Part shown: piece after piece, positions 16,903 to 24,607 of the stretch | Layout of the letters: the number at the start of each line of letters is the position of its first letter | How positions within the stretch are numbered: position 1 is the stretch's first letter | Assembly (NCBI RefSeq): GCF_900403705.1 | Contig: NZ_OUNR01000001.1 | Location: 992,001-1,056,000 of the forward strand | Length of the DNA: 64,000 bases | Reading direction: 5' to 3' | Source: Nitrospira lenta | GTDB taxonomy: Bacteria > Nitrospirota > Nitrospiria > Nitrospirales > Nitrospiraceae | Program-made: the position numbers and the translations under genes | The notes under the pieces: model-generated | Database searches by the model: none | The model's input: the letters and a program-made list of their open reading frames with translations, nothing else | What the model was told of the DNA's origin: nothing

Positions 16903-19169
16903 ATCCCCGAAATCTTGACCAGCTCGACAGCATAATTGAGGTCTATGCCAGACAACTGGATTGTCAGGGCAAACGTTCACTCGGAACTGTTCGAAGTGTC
17001 TGGTCTTGTCTAAGGGAGAAGCTGGAACAATGCGTGATTGATCGCGCGGGCCGATATATCCTTTCAGATGAACAGCTGACGGATCTCGTCAAGGCATTCG
17101 ATCAGCGGTATTCCTCAAGAGCACATCAATGGCTGGCAAAGCACACCCTTAATCTCATTTTATTCAAGCTCGAGAAGGAGGAGGTGATCGAGACAAAATA
17201 TGTGAAGGTGCCGCATCAAGTGCCTCGTACCTTGGTCGCAACTCTCGATGGAATCACACCAACCATGCTGGCTGGTGCCCGCCATATACGCCGTTTTCTT
17301 AAAAACAACCGGACGCTTGAACCTCCCGGCGACTGGCGTTGGGGGATAGAAGTATGGAAATGCCTGTTGTTTTATACATCGGTCGTTCTCGACAGTTTTA
17401 TACTATTGCCCAGTCTCACCCAGCGGTTGTTTAGTCTTCAGCGGGAAGATCTAAAAGAACGTGATTGGATCCTACTGCCTCAGCGTGGCCGACGCGAGGA
17501 GGTCGATCAAGGCCTCCGCACTCTAATACGATTCTCCCTCACTCCCTCTACGACGCAACACCTGAAGAATCTTCTACGGGTAGTAAAGCTCCCGAAAACA
17601 AGAGAGAGAAACACTCGCAGACGACTTTTCCCCGACGACTGGCGTACGAGGAAGTGGCGCAATCGCATTCTGCGACCGGCGTGGGAGGAGTTCATGACTC
17701 AGCTGATGAGAAATACACCATTTCAGGCTGCTGAGATTTCAATGGATTCACTGGTTCATGTGGGAACCGTGCTGGCGTTGACAGAGAATCTTCCTCCATT
17801 CGCCGTCGCGGTGCACACCGCCCAAACACTGGTCTCACCCATGACCGAGGCGAGTTTCAACCGTCTATTCCTCCTCAAGGACTGGCAGGGCATAGAAAAT
17901 CCAAGGTCGCAACGGCCGCGGGTAAACCCCCGGCAACTAGCCTCCTCATACGGCTCGGATGGGGAACTGTTTCAGCAAATCGAGTTGGCACGCCAGGGGC
18001 TTCATCGAGAGGAGCCAGACGCGAGGAACATCCGAAGAGAAATGGCCTGTCACATCGGTCAGCTGGTTGGGGTGACCGAGAGGGAACTGGCCACCCGCCC
18101 GGGAGATTTCACTTCGCTGGGATACAATACTCGATGTTACGGTCTTTGGTTGATACATCTGCTGATGGGAAAAGATGACAATGGGACTGTTTCAACGCGT
18201 GCTTCCGCCATAGCCGCAGGGTTCTTCCCGTATTGTGCGGAGATGCCTTTTCATAGCTGGGACAAGGCAGACTGGGTATCCAATGTGGCCGGGGCCATGG
18301 AGGAGCATGCGACATCGCATGCTAAAGCCAGTTTCTGTAGGTTGGATGATTTCCTCGTAGAGGTGGGATTGGCGCCAAAGCTGGACATCCCATGGCAGGC
18401 GAAAGCCCTTACCAAACCGCTGGCTCAACAACCCGTGCCACTCGTAGGTCCAGAGGAGTTTGATGCAGCTCTGTCAGCAACCTGCTCAAGTGTCATACCT
18501 GTCGAAATACGGCGACTACTCAGGGTTAAGATGATCCTGGGTTTCTCTCTCGGACTCCGCTCCATGGAAGCAACGAATATGAAGCTGAAGCAATTTGTAG
18601 TGTATCCGGAGCCCGTGATTGAAATCAGAGTCACTAAGACAGCTGCCGGGATTCGGAACCTTCATCTATCCAAACTCATGCCCGTTCATCACTTGAAGGA
18701 AGTTCGAGAGTTTTATGAGCACCGCCTCCGCGAAACATGCGGCAATTTGGAAGCCCCCCTTCTTGCCACGCCGACACATCCTGAGCCTTATGACAGCAGT
18801 TATTTAGCCTCGCTTGCAGGGCTAGTACTTCGGGAAGTCATCGCTGAACCGTTCTGTTTCCATCACTTGAGGCATTCATTTGCCAGCTGGTTCCTCTTGC
18901 GTTGGCTCAAGGCTGTCAAACCATGTGTATTTGATGGGGTGAAGATTCCCCTATTTGAACATAAGATATTTCACGAACCCCTACTGAGCGGCCTCCGACA
19001 ACTTTTGTTCGGCTTACGGGAACCAAAGATCGGGGAAGTTGCCTTCTCTCATGGGTTGGTCGCTCTATGCCGGCTGCTGGGGCATAGCAGCCCAGCAACT
19101 ACCCTTTCCTCATACTGCCATACGGTCGACGTCCTCTCTAGTCTGATTTTAAGGAAAGGGATTATCTAG
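16899..19169 (+). CDS. Tyrosine recombinase (phage-type integrase), large form
   Basis: Protein of 756 residues. The start ATG at 16899 overlaps the upstream stop as ATGA; a longer frame from 16746 would lie inside that gene. The C-terminal catalytic domain is complete: Arg in LGLRSMEA near 553, a Lys region around RVTKTAAG near 582, HHLRHSFASW near 654, LGHSSPATT near 728 and the nucleophile Tyr in SSYCHT near 738. An insertion of about 40 residues, including FDGVKIPLFEHKIF, separates HxxR from LGH. The unusually long N-terminal 500 residues probably carry DNA-binding and partner-contact domains. It is the last gene of the four-gene module and the likely strand-exchange enzyme that moves the island. 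Confidence 0.88.
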   Translation: MNPRNLDQLDSIIEVYARQLDCQGKRSLGTVRSVWSCLREKLEQCVIDRAGRYILSDEQLTDLVKAFDQRYSSRAHQWLAKHTLNLILFKLEKEEVIETKYVKVPHQVPRTLVATLDGITPTMLAGARHIRRFLKNNRTLEPPGDWRWGIEVWKCLLFYTSVVLDSFILLPSLTQRLFSLQREDLKERDWILLPQRGRREEVDQGLRTLIRFSLTPSTTQHLKNLLRVVKLPKTRERNTRRRLFPDDWRTRKWRNRILRPAWEEFMTQLMRNTPFQAAEISMDSLVHVGTVLALTENLPPFAVAVHTAQTLVSPMTEASFNRLFLLKDWQGIENPRSQRPRVNPRQLASSYGSDGELFQQIELARQGLHREEPDARNIRREMACHIGQLVGVTERELATRPGDFTSLGYNTRCYGLWLIHLLMGKDDNGTVSTRASAIAAGFFPYCAEMPFHSWDKADWVSNVAGAMEEHATSHAKASFCRLDDFLVEVGLAPKLDIPWQAKALTKPLAQQPVPLVGPEEFDAALSATCSSVIPVEIRRLLRVKMILGFSLGLRSMEATNMKLKQFVVYPEPVIEIRVTKTAAGIRNLHLSKLMPVHHLKEVREFYEHRLRETCGNLEAPLLATPTHPEPYDSSYLASLAGLVLREVIAEPFCFHHLRHSFASWFLLRWLKAVKPCVFDGVKIPLFEHKIFHEPLLSGLRQLLFGLREPKIGEVAFSHGLVALCRLLGHSSPATTLSSYCHTVDVLSSLILRKGII

Positions 19170-19276
19170 TCATACTGCATACGAATTCCGGCCTGCAACC
19201 GCGCACGTAGTTTCGCCTGTATTTGTGTGTAAAGCATTACTTCAGAATTTTCACGGTCGCGTATGACCATTCACGA

Positions 19277-19480
19277 CTGTCGCTATCCGGCCACTTTGCG
19301 ACAGTCGCTAAGGCAATCTCCGCGCCGGAAAGCTGCCGTTCATGAGAGATTGTGCTGGCTTAGCGGTAAGCCAGCCTGGATTGGATATGAGTCTGCTGGG
19401 GGAGGGTCGTAGAACAGTTACCTAACACAGGTGTCGGTGTCCACAAAACCTGCCCACATGTCTTCCCGCAAGTTCTCGAA
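19277..19480. repeat. Dispersed repeat, copy A (non-coding)
   Basis: About 200 bases resemble 46676-46870 in the same orientation. Shared blocks include CGACAGTCGCTA, CGCCGGAAAGC, GCCGTTCAT, GGGTCGTAGAACA, GTCCACAAAA and the end TTCTCGAA. An internal inverted pair (GACTGTCGCTA near 19276 against GCGACAGTC at 19299-19307) could form a hairpin. The gap between the integrase and merR (19170-19650) holds no gene I can see; this repeat is its only recognisable content. Confidence 0.7.
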
Positions 19481-19650
19481 CTCATGTGACCAAGAACTCG
19501 ACTTCCACCGTCCAGAAATCAGATAATTGATGGACTGATCCTGAACCTCGGTACATGCGGGTTAGGAGGTTCCTCCGATCTACACTCCGACATCCTAGGC
19601 CCACAAGGAGCCACGACTTAGGATAGTGAGCTCGCGGATGAAGAGGACGC

Positions 19651-20049
19651 TTAATCCTGTTCGAGCACCTGAATGATTGGGCATCCCTCTACAGGTTGTT
19701 TCCTGTCGCACTGCTGAACCAGACCGGCTAACGCTTTCCGCATCGCCGCGAGGCCCGTCAGTTTCTGGTCAATCAATCGCATCTTGTGGGCAGCCAGGGT
19801 CCGAGTCTTCGCACAGGCACGGGCTTCCTCCAGCTGTAGCAGTTCGGCGATTTCCTCCAACGTGAACCCAAGCGCCTGCGCCCGCTTAATGAAGCGGATG
19901 TGTTTCACGCTGTCCGCCGGATACCGCCGATAGCCCATGTGCGGCTTGTCCGGCTCGGCCAGGAGCCCTCGTCTCTGGTAATAACGGATCGTCTCGACAT
20001 TCACCCCAGCCAGCTTCGCCACTCGGCCTATCGTTAATTCTGAAGCCAT
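19651..20049 (-). CDS. merR: MerR mercury-responsive transcriptional regulator
   Basis: Protein of 132 residues. An N-terminal winged helix-turn-helix (TIGRVAKLAGVNVETIRYYQRRGLL) is followed by a dimerisation helix. Three Hg(II)-binding Cys are visible: ACAK near 79, QCDR near 114 and GCPI near 123. These are the hallmark of MerR as against other MerR-family metal sensors. The regulator represses merTPFA and, with mercury bound, activates it by untwisting the overlong promoter spacer. It is divergent from merT, and the operator lies 12 bases upstream of its start codon, so it also autoregulates. Confidence 0.95.
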   Translation of the reverse strand: MASELTIGRVAKLAGVNVETIRYYQRRGLLAEPDKPHMGYRRYPADSVKHIRFIKRAQALGFTLEEIAELLQLEEARACAKTRTLAAHKMRLIDQKLTGLAAMRKALAGLVQQCDRKQPVEGCPIIQVLEQD

Positions 20050-20060
20050 GAAGATTTCCC

Positions 20061-20091
20061 TTGATTCCGTACCGTAGTACGGAGTTTAGAC
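20061..20091 (+). promoter_or_regulatory. mer operator-promoter with overlong spacer
   Basis: TTGATT (-35) at 20061-20066 and TTAGAC (-10) at 20086-20091 are separated by 19 bases, the unusual spacing MerR acts on. The spacer holds the dyad CCGTAC-CGTA-GTACGG at 20067-20082, matching the classical mer operator. The promoter reads toward merT. Confidence 0.9.
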
Positions 20092-20255
20092 TGGAATCAA
20101 TGGGCAAGAGTTGGAGATACAGGCCGTGGCTTCATAGAGTGGAAAGGGACCGCTGAGTTGGATCGTGCTGGCCGCCATGGCCCAGTGGTCTGCTGTGTCC
20201 GGCCGCCTGTACTGCGGGCTCTGAAAGAAAATAGGTGGAGCAGAGACATATAGAT

Positions 20256-20636
20256 ATGTTGTTCAGGTCGGAGCAAGAGAACCCTTGGTCTAAAGCGAAA
20301 AATGGTCGCGGCGCCTTGGGTATCGGCGGCCTCGCGGCGGTCCTCGCCTCGATCTGCTGTCTCGGCCCGCTCGTGTTGGTGACGATTGGCGTCAGCGGCG
20401 CGTGGATCAGCAATCTGACGGTGCTCGAACCGTATCGTCCGATCTTAATCGGCGCAGCACTCGTGGCGCTCTTCTTCGCCTACTGGCGCATCTTCCGGCC
20501 CTCCGAAGCCTGCAAGCCGGGGGCGGTCTGTGCCGTGCCGCAAGTCAAGACGGCGTACAAGCTCATCTTTGGGATCGTGGCCGCACTGACGGGGATCGCG
20601 CTGGCGTTCCCCTACATTCTTCCGCTGTTGTACTGA
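20256..20636 (+). CDS. merT: MerT mercuric ion transport protein
   Basis: Inner-membrane protein of 126 residues that passes Hg(II) from MerP to cytoplasmic MerA. Three hydrophobic segments are visible. The Cys pair ICCLGP is in the first helix and CKPGAVCAVPQV is in the cytoplasmic loop, both typical of MerT. The ATG at 20256 gives the usual length; a GTG at 20235 in the same frame is an alternative. It is first in the merTPFA operon, 12 bases before merP. Confidence 0.93.
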   Translation: MLFRSEQENPWSKAKNGRGALGIGGLAAVLASICCLGPLVLVTIGVSGAWISNLTVLEPYRPILIGAALVALFFAYWRIFRPSEACKPGAVCAVPQVKTAYKLIFGIVAALTGIALAFPYILPLLY

Positions 20637-20648
20637 AAGGAACACGCC

Positions 20649-20927
20649 ATGAAAAAGCGCATCACTGTATTGGCCCTCTTGGCCGCCTTGAGCGCGCCCG
20701 CCTGGGCCGCCACGCAAACGGTTACCCTGTCGGTGCTCGGCATGAAATGCGCGACCTGCTCGATTACGCTGAAGAAAGCGCTGAACAAGGTCGAAGGCGT
20801 CGAGAACATCGAGGTCAACTTGGAGAAGAAGGAAGCCCTGGTCACCTTCGATGACGCCAAGACCACGGTCGAGGCGCTGCTGGACGCTACCAAGAACGCG
20901 GGCTACCCCTCTACCGTTCATCCCTAA
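20649..20927 (+). CDS. merP: MerP periplasmic mercury-binding protein
   Basis: Protein of 92 residues with a cleavable signal peptide (KKRITVLALLAALSAPAWA) and one heavy-metal-associated domain. The binding motif GMKCATCS is near residues 33-40. It scavenges periplasmic Hg(II) and hands it to MerT. An AAAGGAA site precedes the ATG. It lies between merT and merF, as in many proteobacterial mer operons. Confidence 0.95.
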   Translation: MKKRITVLALLAALSAPAWAATQTVTLSVLGMKCATCSITLKKALNKVEGVENIEVNLEKKEALVTFDDAKTTVEALLDATKNAGYPSTVHP

Positions 20928-20935
20928 CAGATGCA

Positions 20936-21181
20936 ATGGACGCGAAAACCAATAGTCACGAGACGCCATCATGGTTGGGCCGCACGCTCCTGGCGGTCGG
21001 CATCAGCGGCGCCGCGTTTGCCGCACTCTGCTGCGTGGCGCCGTTTCTTGTCGCCGGTCTGGTCACCGCGCTTGGCCTCGGATTCATTCTCAATGATGCC
21101 CTATTGATCGGTCTTCTTGTGGTGTTCATCGGCGTGGCCGCGCTGGGCTACTACGTCGTGCGGCGCCAGACGTGCGTGTGA
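20936..21181 (+). CDS. merF: MerF mercury transport protein
   Basis: Membrane protein of 81 residues with two hydrophobic helices. It has the vicinal Cys pair ALCCVAP in the first helix and a C-terminal Cys in RRQTCV. This is the MerF pattern, a compact Hg(II) importer that supplements MerT. It starts 8 bases after merP and ends 42 bases before merA. Confidence 0.92.
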   Translation: MDAKTNSHETPSWLGRTLLAVGISGAAFAALCCVAPFLVAGLVTALGLGFILNDALLIGLLVVFIGVAALGYYVVRRQTCV

Positions 21182-21223
21182 CCTGAGGAACATTCCCGGA
21201 CAACCAACCCAGGAGGGAAAATC

Positions 21224-22657
21224 ATGGCGAAGACATTTGACCTAGTAATTCTCGGATCCGGCTCGACGGCGTTTGCGGCGGCGCTTCGCGCGGCAGAACG
21301 CGGAAAAACGGCAGCCATGACCGAGGTGCGAACGCTCGGTGGCACGTGTGTCAATCGTGGCTGCTTGCCCTCAAAGAACCTCATCGAAGCCGCAAAAATC
21401 CTCTACGAGTCGAAGCATCCGCGCTACCCAGGGCTCTCTCCTGCCTCGATGGGCCTGGACTTCCGCGCTCTGATCGAGCAGAAGGATGCCGTGATTGAAG
21501 ACTACCGGGGAAAGAAGTATGAGAGCATTATCTCCAATTCTGAACGCATCCGCGTTTTTGAAGGAGCCGCTCGCTTCAGCGGCCCCAACGAGGTGACCGT
21601 GAACGGGCAGGTGCTCTCAGCGCCTCGGTTCCTTGTCGCGACGGGAAGCGCGCCCACCGTGCCAGAGGTTCCCGGGCTTCGTGACACGCCGTATCTCACC
21701 AGCGACCTGCTCACCAGTCACGAAGACATCGAGCTCACAGAGCTTCCGGCGTCGCTCATCATACTCGGTGGCGGTTACATCGCGCTGGAGCTGGGCCAGA
21801 TGTTTTCGCGCTTCGGCACCCGCGTCACGATTCTGGCACGCGGAGAGCGAATTCTTTCGGCCTACGAGCCGGAGATTGCACAATCAGTGGCAGACGTATT
21901 TCGTGAGGAGGGCATTGCCATCCAGACGAACACCACGGTGAGCCGGGTGCAGGGCGATGAACGCCAAGTCGTCGTCACGCTCCAGGTGGACGGGCGTCAG
22001 AAGGAACTGAAAGCGGCGAAGCTCCTTGTGGCCACGGGGCGCACACCGAATACAGAACACCTGGGGCTTGACCTTCCAGGAGTCGATCTGGATGAACGTG
22101 GTTTCGTGAAGGTCAATGAGGAGCTTCGCACCTCTGCCGAGCACGTGTATGCCGCCGGAGATGTCATTGGTTCCAACACAGGAAGCCAGATGGCGACTCC
22201 TGTGGGGGCGCAGGACGGTGGGATTGCCGCCGAGAATGCGCTCAACGGCAAAGGGGGCCATAAGGTAAACCACGCCGTGATTCCGCGAGCGATTTTTACC
22301 GACCCGCAGATGGGCGTCGTCGGACTGTCGGACGAGGAGGCCAATGCGCGCGGGTACGCGTGCGATTGTCGGGTTATTCCTATGTCTCTCGTTCCCAGAG
22401 CTGGGGCGGTCCGGGAGACCAGAGGGGTTCTGAAGATGGTGGCGGACCGGACAACGAAGAAGGTGCTGGGGGTGTCAATGCACGGAATGAACGCGGCAGA
22501 GGTGATTCATGAGGCGGCAATGGGGCTTCATTTTGGTGCGAGTATCGACGACTTCGCCCACATGCTGCACGTCTATCCAACCATGTCCGAGGCGCTTAAA
22601 ATCGCCGCGTTGTCGTACACAAAAGACGTGTCGAAAATGAGCTGCTGTGCAGACTAG
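21224..22657 (+). CDS. merA: MerA mercuric reductase, short form without N-terminal metal-binding domain
   Basis: NADPH-dependent flavoprotein of 477 residues that reduces Hg(II) to volatile Hg(0). The FAD-binding motif [10 protein letters not shown] is at residues 11-20, the redox-active disulfide is [14 protein letters not shown] near 40, and the NADPH Rossmann motif is [11 protein letters not shown] near 183. The C-terminal Hg-binding pair is in KMSCCAD. There is no MerP-like NmerA domain; the protein starts directly with the oxidoreductase core. AGGAGGG lies 7 bases before the ATG. The last gene of merTPFA; its 3' flank is a scar of duplicated cobalt-uptake DNA. Confidence 0.95.
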   Translation: MAKTFDLVILGSGSTAFAAALRAAERGKTAAMTEVRTLGGTCVNRGCLPSKNLIEAAKILYESKHPRYPGLSPASMGLDFRALIEQKDAVIEDYRGKKYESIISNSERIRVFEGAARFSGPNEVTVNGQVLSAPRFLVATGSAPTVPEVPGLRDTPYLTSDLLTSHEDIELTELPASLIILGGGYIALELGQMFSRFGTRVTILARGERILSAYEPEIAQSVADVFREEGIAIQTNTTVSRVQGDERQVVVTLQVDGRQKELKAAKLLVATGRTPNTEHLGLDLPGVDLDERGFVKVNEELRTSAEHVYAAGDVIGSNTGSQMATPVGAQDGGIAAENALNGKGGHKVNHAVIPRAIFTDPQMGVVGLSDEEANARGYACDCRVIPMSLVPRAGAVRETRGVLKMVADRTTKKVLGVSMHGMNAAEVIHEAAMGLHFGASIDDFAHMLHVYPTMSEALKIAALSYTKDVSKMSCCAD

Positions 22658-22734
22658 CGTCACGCCGATATGAGCTAACAAGCCTAGAGGGTCAGAAAAA
22701 GTCGTCGGCTCTGGTTAAGCACTGTCTCAGTATG

Positions 22735-22815
22735 GGGCCATACGTCACCCCGATTACAGTTGCGGACCAGTGGCGGCTACTACCGCGCTTCCCTTAAAGT
22801 ACATGGGTTAGAAAT
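22735..22815 (-). pseudogene. Truncated cobalamin riboswitch remnant
   Basis: The minus strand here reads GGGAAGCGCGGTAG, then GCCGCCACTGG and TCCGCAACTGTAATC, nearly identical to the 5' half of the intact riboswitch at 26844-26989. The 3' half with the GCCACTG and GAGTCAGGAGACCT conserved blocks is gone, so it cannot fold as a B12 sensor. Together with the adjacent transporter tail it is a decayed duplicate of the 26.9-27.1 kb region. Confidence 0.75.
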
Positions 22816-22859
22816 TCATTGGATTGAAAAATTTACTGCTCTAGTAGGCCTCCTTTCAC

Positions 22860-22980
22860 TTACGCGACCCAATACTTTGCTCTCACCAGAGCTGCCAGAA
22901 ACGCCGACAGCACTGCTCCGAACACAGTGATCGTGAGACCCATGTCGCCAATCGGCAGAGCGACCGCAGTCAATCGACTT
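22860..22980 (-). pseudogene. Duplicated C-terminal fragment of the NiCoT-like transporter
   Basis: Translating the minus strand gives VALPIGDMGLTI, then GAVLSAFLAAL, ending KYWVA and TAA at 22860. The intact transporter at 27043 ends FALPISDLGLTI, GAVLLAFLTAL, KCRVA. Similarity stops upstream of about 22980. The pseudogene and riboswitch fragment have the same order and spacing as the intact pair. Apart from these two remnants, 22658-23112 shows nothing I can identify. Confidence 0.8.
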
Positions 22981-23112
22981 TATTGAGACCAAACATTTGT
23001 GAAACAGATTTCTATGTCAACGACCGTTCACCATCGTGTGGATCTTGACGGATGAAAGCACGGACAATGCCACGGTGTCTGTCCTCCCGCCTCCTCGGAA
23101 GACCATGCACTA

Positions 23113-24594
23113 TTAAGTGGCTGGTGGTTTCGGCTGCGACCGACCAACAAACACCGTAATCCCCAAATACACCCCGGACAAGCTGAACAGGAACCCAGCG
23201 ACGCAGAACACCAGGAGTAAGATCTTCCGTTGGCGGTCGTGTTCCAAAAGAAACGGGATATCCCAACTATGCAGACCATGGAACAGCCATCGATACACTC
23301 TCCTGCTGTGATCCATGAGCTCCATCAGCTGGCCTGTCTTCATATCGATGTGAAGCCATGTCTGTGCCGGATTGTCTAAAACAACTCGCAAACCAGGAAG
23401 CGGCCGAGGATTGTGGGTCGTGCTATAGTAATACATGTCGCCGTAGGTGATTTCGCTCCTCTTAATTTCATGAGCTGGGAACACGGCCTTCGCCGCTTGA
23501 CGAAGAGCCTGGAGACCAAATTCCAGAAACGGCGCATGCGCCGTGACCGCGCTCATCACCACTTGCTGCTCAGGATCTGAGCGGAACACATAGTAGCTCA
23601 CTCCCCCAACCTTGGTAACCAGGATCTCTTTAACGGCATCACCGAGCTGGGCCTGCCGCATGGCGTCTCGTAACGGAACGGCAATATCTTCAGGCACCAA
23701 CGTTCCACCCATGAAGCGTTGACGCTGGTCTACCGTTGGCTCGGGGATCGAGAACCAGCGCCCATGATCCATCGAGAACATGCCGCTCAAGAGCCACGTA
23801 CAGACCACAGATCCAATAGCCACTCCAAAAAGATGATGCCATCGCTTGATCCCCGAAAAGGGGCTGCTATGGCCTTGCCGTCTCCAGTGATGAAGATGCT
23901 GAAGACCGAGCACAAACCCGGTGGCGGCAGTGACCACGCCAGCCGCAGCCAGCCACCAGACCGTCTGATCCCACGCAGCCCAATGCCGACGTAGCACCGG
24001 CACATAGAGCCAGTGGATGACAGCACCTACCGTATTCCACCTTCGCTCGAACACCGTCGTCTCCATCACCACTTCCCCCGTTTTGGAAGAGACGTATACC
24101 TCACGCCCATCCGCATCGTGCAATGGGACTTTCCACAAGGGCCGATAGGGGTCGAAACGCTGTTGGACCGTCCATTGATCGTCCTGCAGCGCCTCCGCCG
24201 CGATCTCGTCTTCGCGCGGCACACCTTGTTGTGCAATACGTAAGGCATCGCTGTACGCGACCCCAGACATGGGTTCTCCACGATCCGCCCACAGACTCGT
24301 CAGCGTACCGTCCAGAAAATAGATGACGTAGACCGGACGCCCGGCAGCCATCAGCAGACGCACCCGCTCAACCCCCTGGCTGGGTCCGACCTGACTCCAA
24401 ACCGATTCCAGCGGCACACAGCAGTACTCCAACTGGAGTGGCTCAAGCCATTGGAATCGCTCCGCCTCGGTCAGGCTCGGATAGGGCACAAAGAGCAACA
24501 CCGCACCCGATCCGAACCAGAGCATGACGAGCAGACCGATCCCCACTCCCAACACACGGTGGATTCCTGTCAGTCCGGCACTCACCCAACGCAT
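23113..24594 (-). CDS. PepSY-associated transmembrane protein
   Basis: Inner-membrane protein of 493 residues. It has an N-terminal membrane helix (RVLGVGIGLLVMLWFGSGAV), central helices near 205-225 and 255-275, and a C-terminal helix (LLLVFCVAGFLFSLSGVYL). Periplasmic PepSY-like segments lie around DALRIAQQGVP and KVPLHDADGREVYV. Proteins of this type sit beside TonB receptors and are thought to help reduce or release imported metal chelates at the inner membrane. It follows the TonB receptor by 13 bases, so both are under the cobalamin riboswitch. The transported compound is not known. Confidence 0.8.
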   Translation of the reverse strand: MRWVSAGLTGIHRVLGVGIGLLVMLWFGSGAVLLFVPYPSLTEAERFQWLEPLQLEYCCVPLESVWSQVGPSQGVERVRLLMAAGRPVYVIYFLDGTLTSLWADRGEPMSGVAYSDALRIAQQGVPREDEIAAEALQDDQWTVQQRFDPYRPLWKVPLHDADGREVYVSSKTGEVVMETTVFERRWNTVGAVIHWLYVPVLRRHWAAWDQTVWWLAAAGVVTAATGFVLGLQHLHHWRRQGHSSPFSGIKRWHHLFGVAIGSVVCTWLLSGMFSMDHGRWFSIPEPTVDQRQRFMGGTLVPEDIAVPLRDAMRQAQLGDAVKEILVTKVGGVSYYVFRSDPEQQVVMSAVTAHAPFLEFGLQALRQAAKAVFPAHEIKRSEITYGDMYYYSTTHNPRPLPGLRVVLDNPAQTWLHIDMKTGQLMELMDHSRRVYRWLFHGLHSWDIPFLLEHDRQRKILLLVFCVAGFLFSLSGVYLGITVFVGRSQPKPPAT

Positions 24595-24607
24595 CCCTGC
24601 ACCCCTG

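Larger units (their letters stand above)
12200..19169 (+). mobile_element. Candidate recombinase mobility module (ParB-like, zinc ribbon, two recombinase-like proteins)
   Basis: Four co-directional genes with 20, -19 and -4 base junctions follow one consensus promoter and lie between a defence island and a mer locus. The last encodes a complete tyrosine recombinase and the third a degenerate one. Elements with several tandem recombinases (Tn554, RIT elements) are known, as are defence-carrying gamma-mobile-trio islands, but this gene set matches none of them that I can name. I found no convincing direct-repeat attachment sites, so the element boundaries are unknown. Confidence 0.45.
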
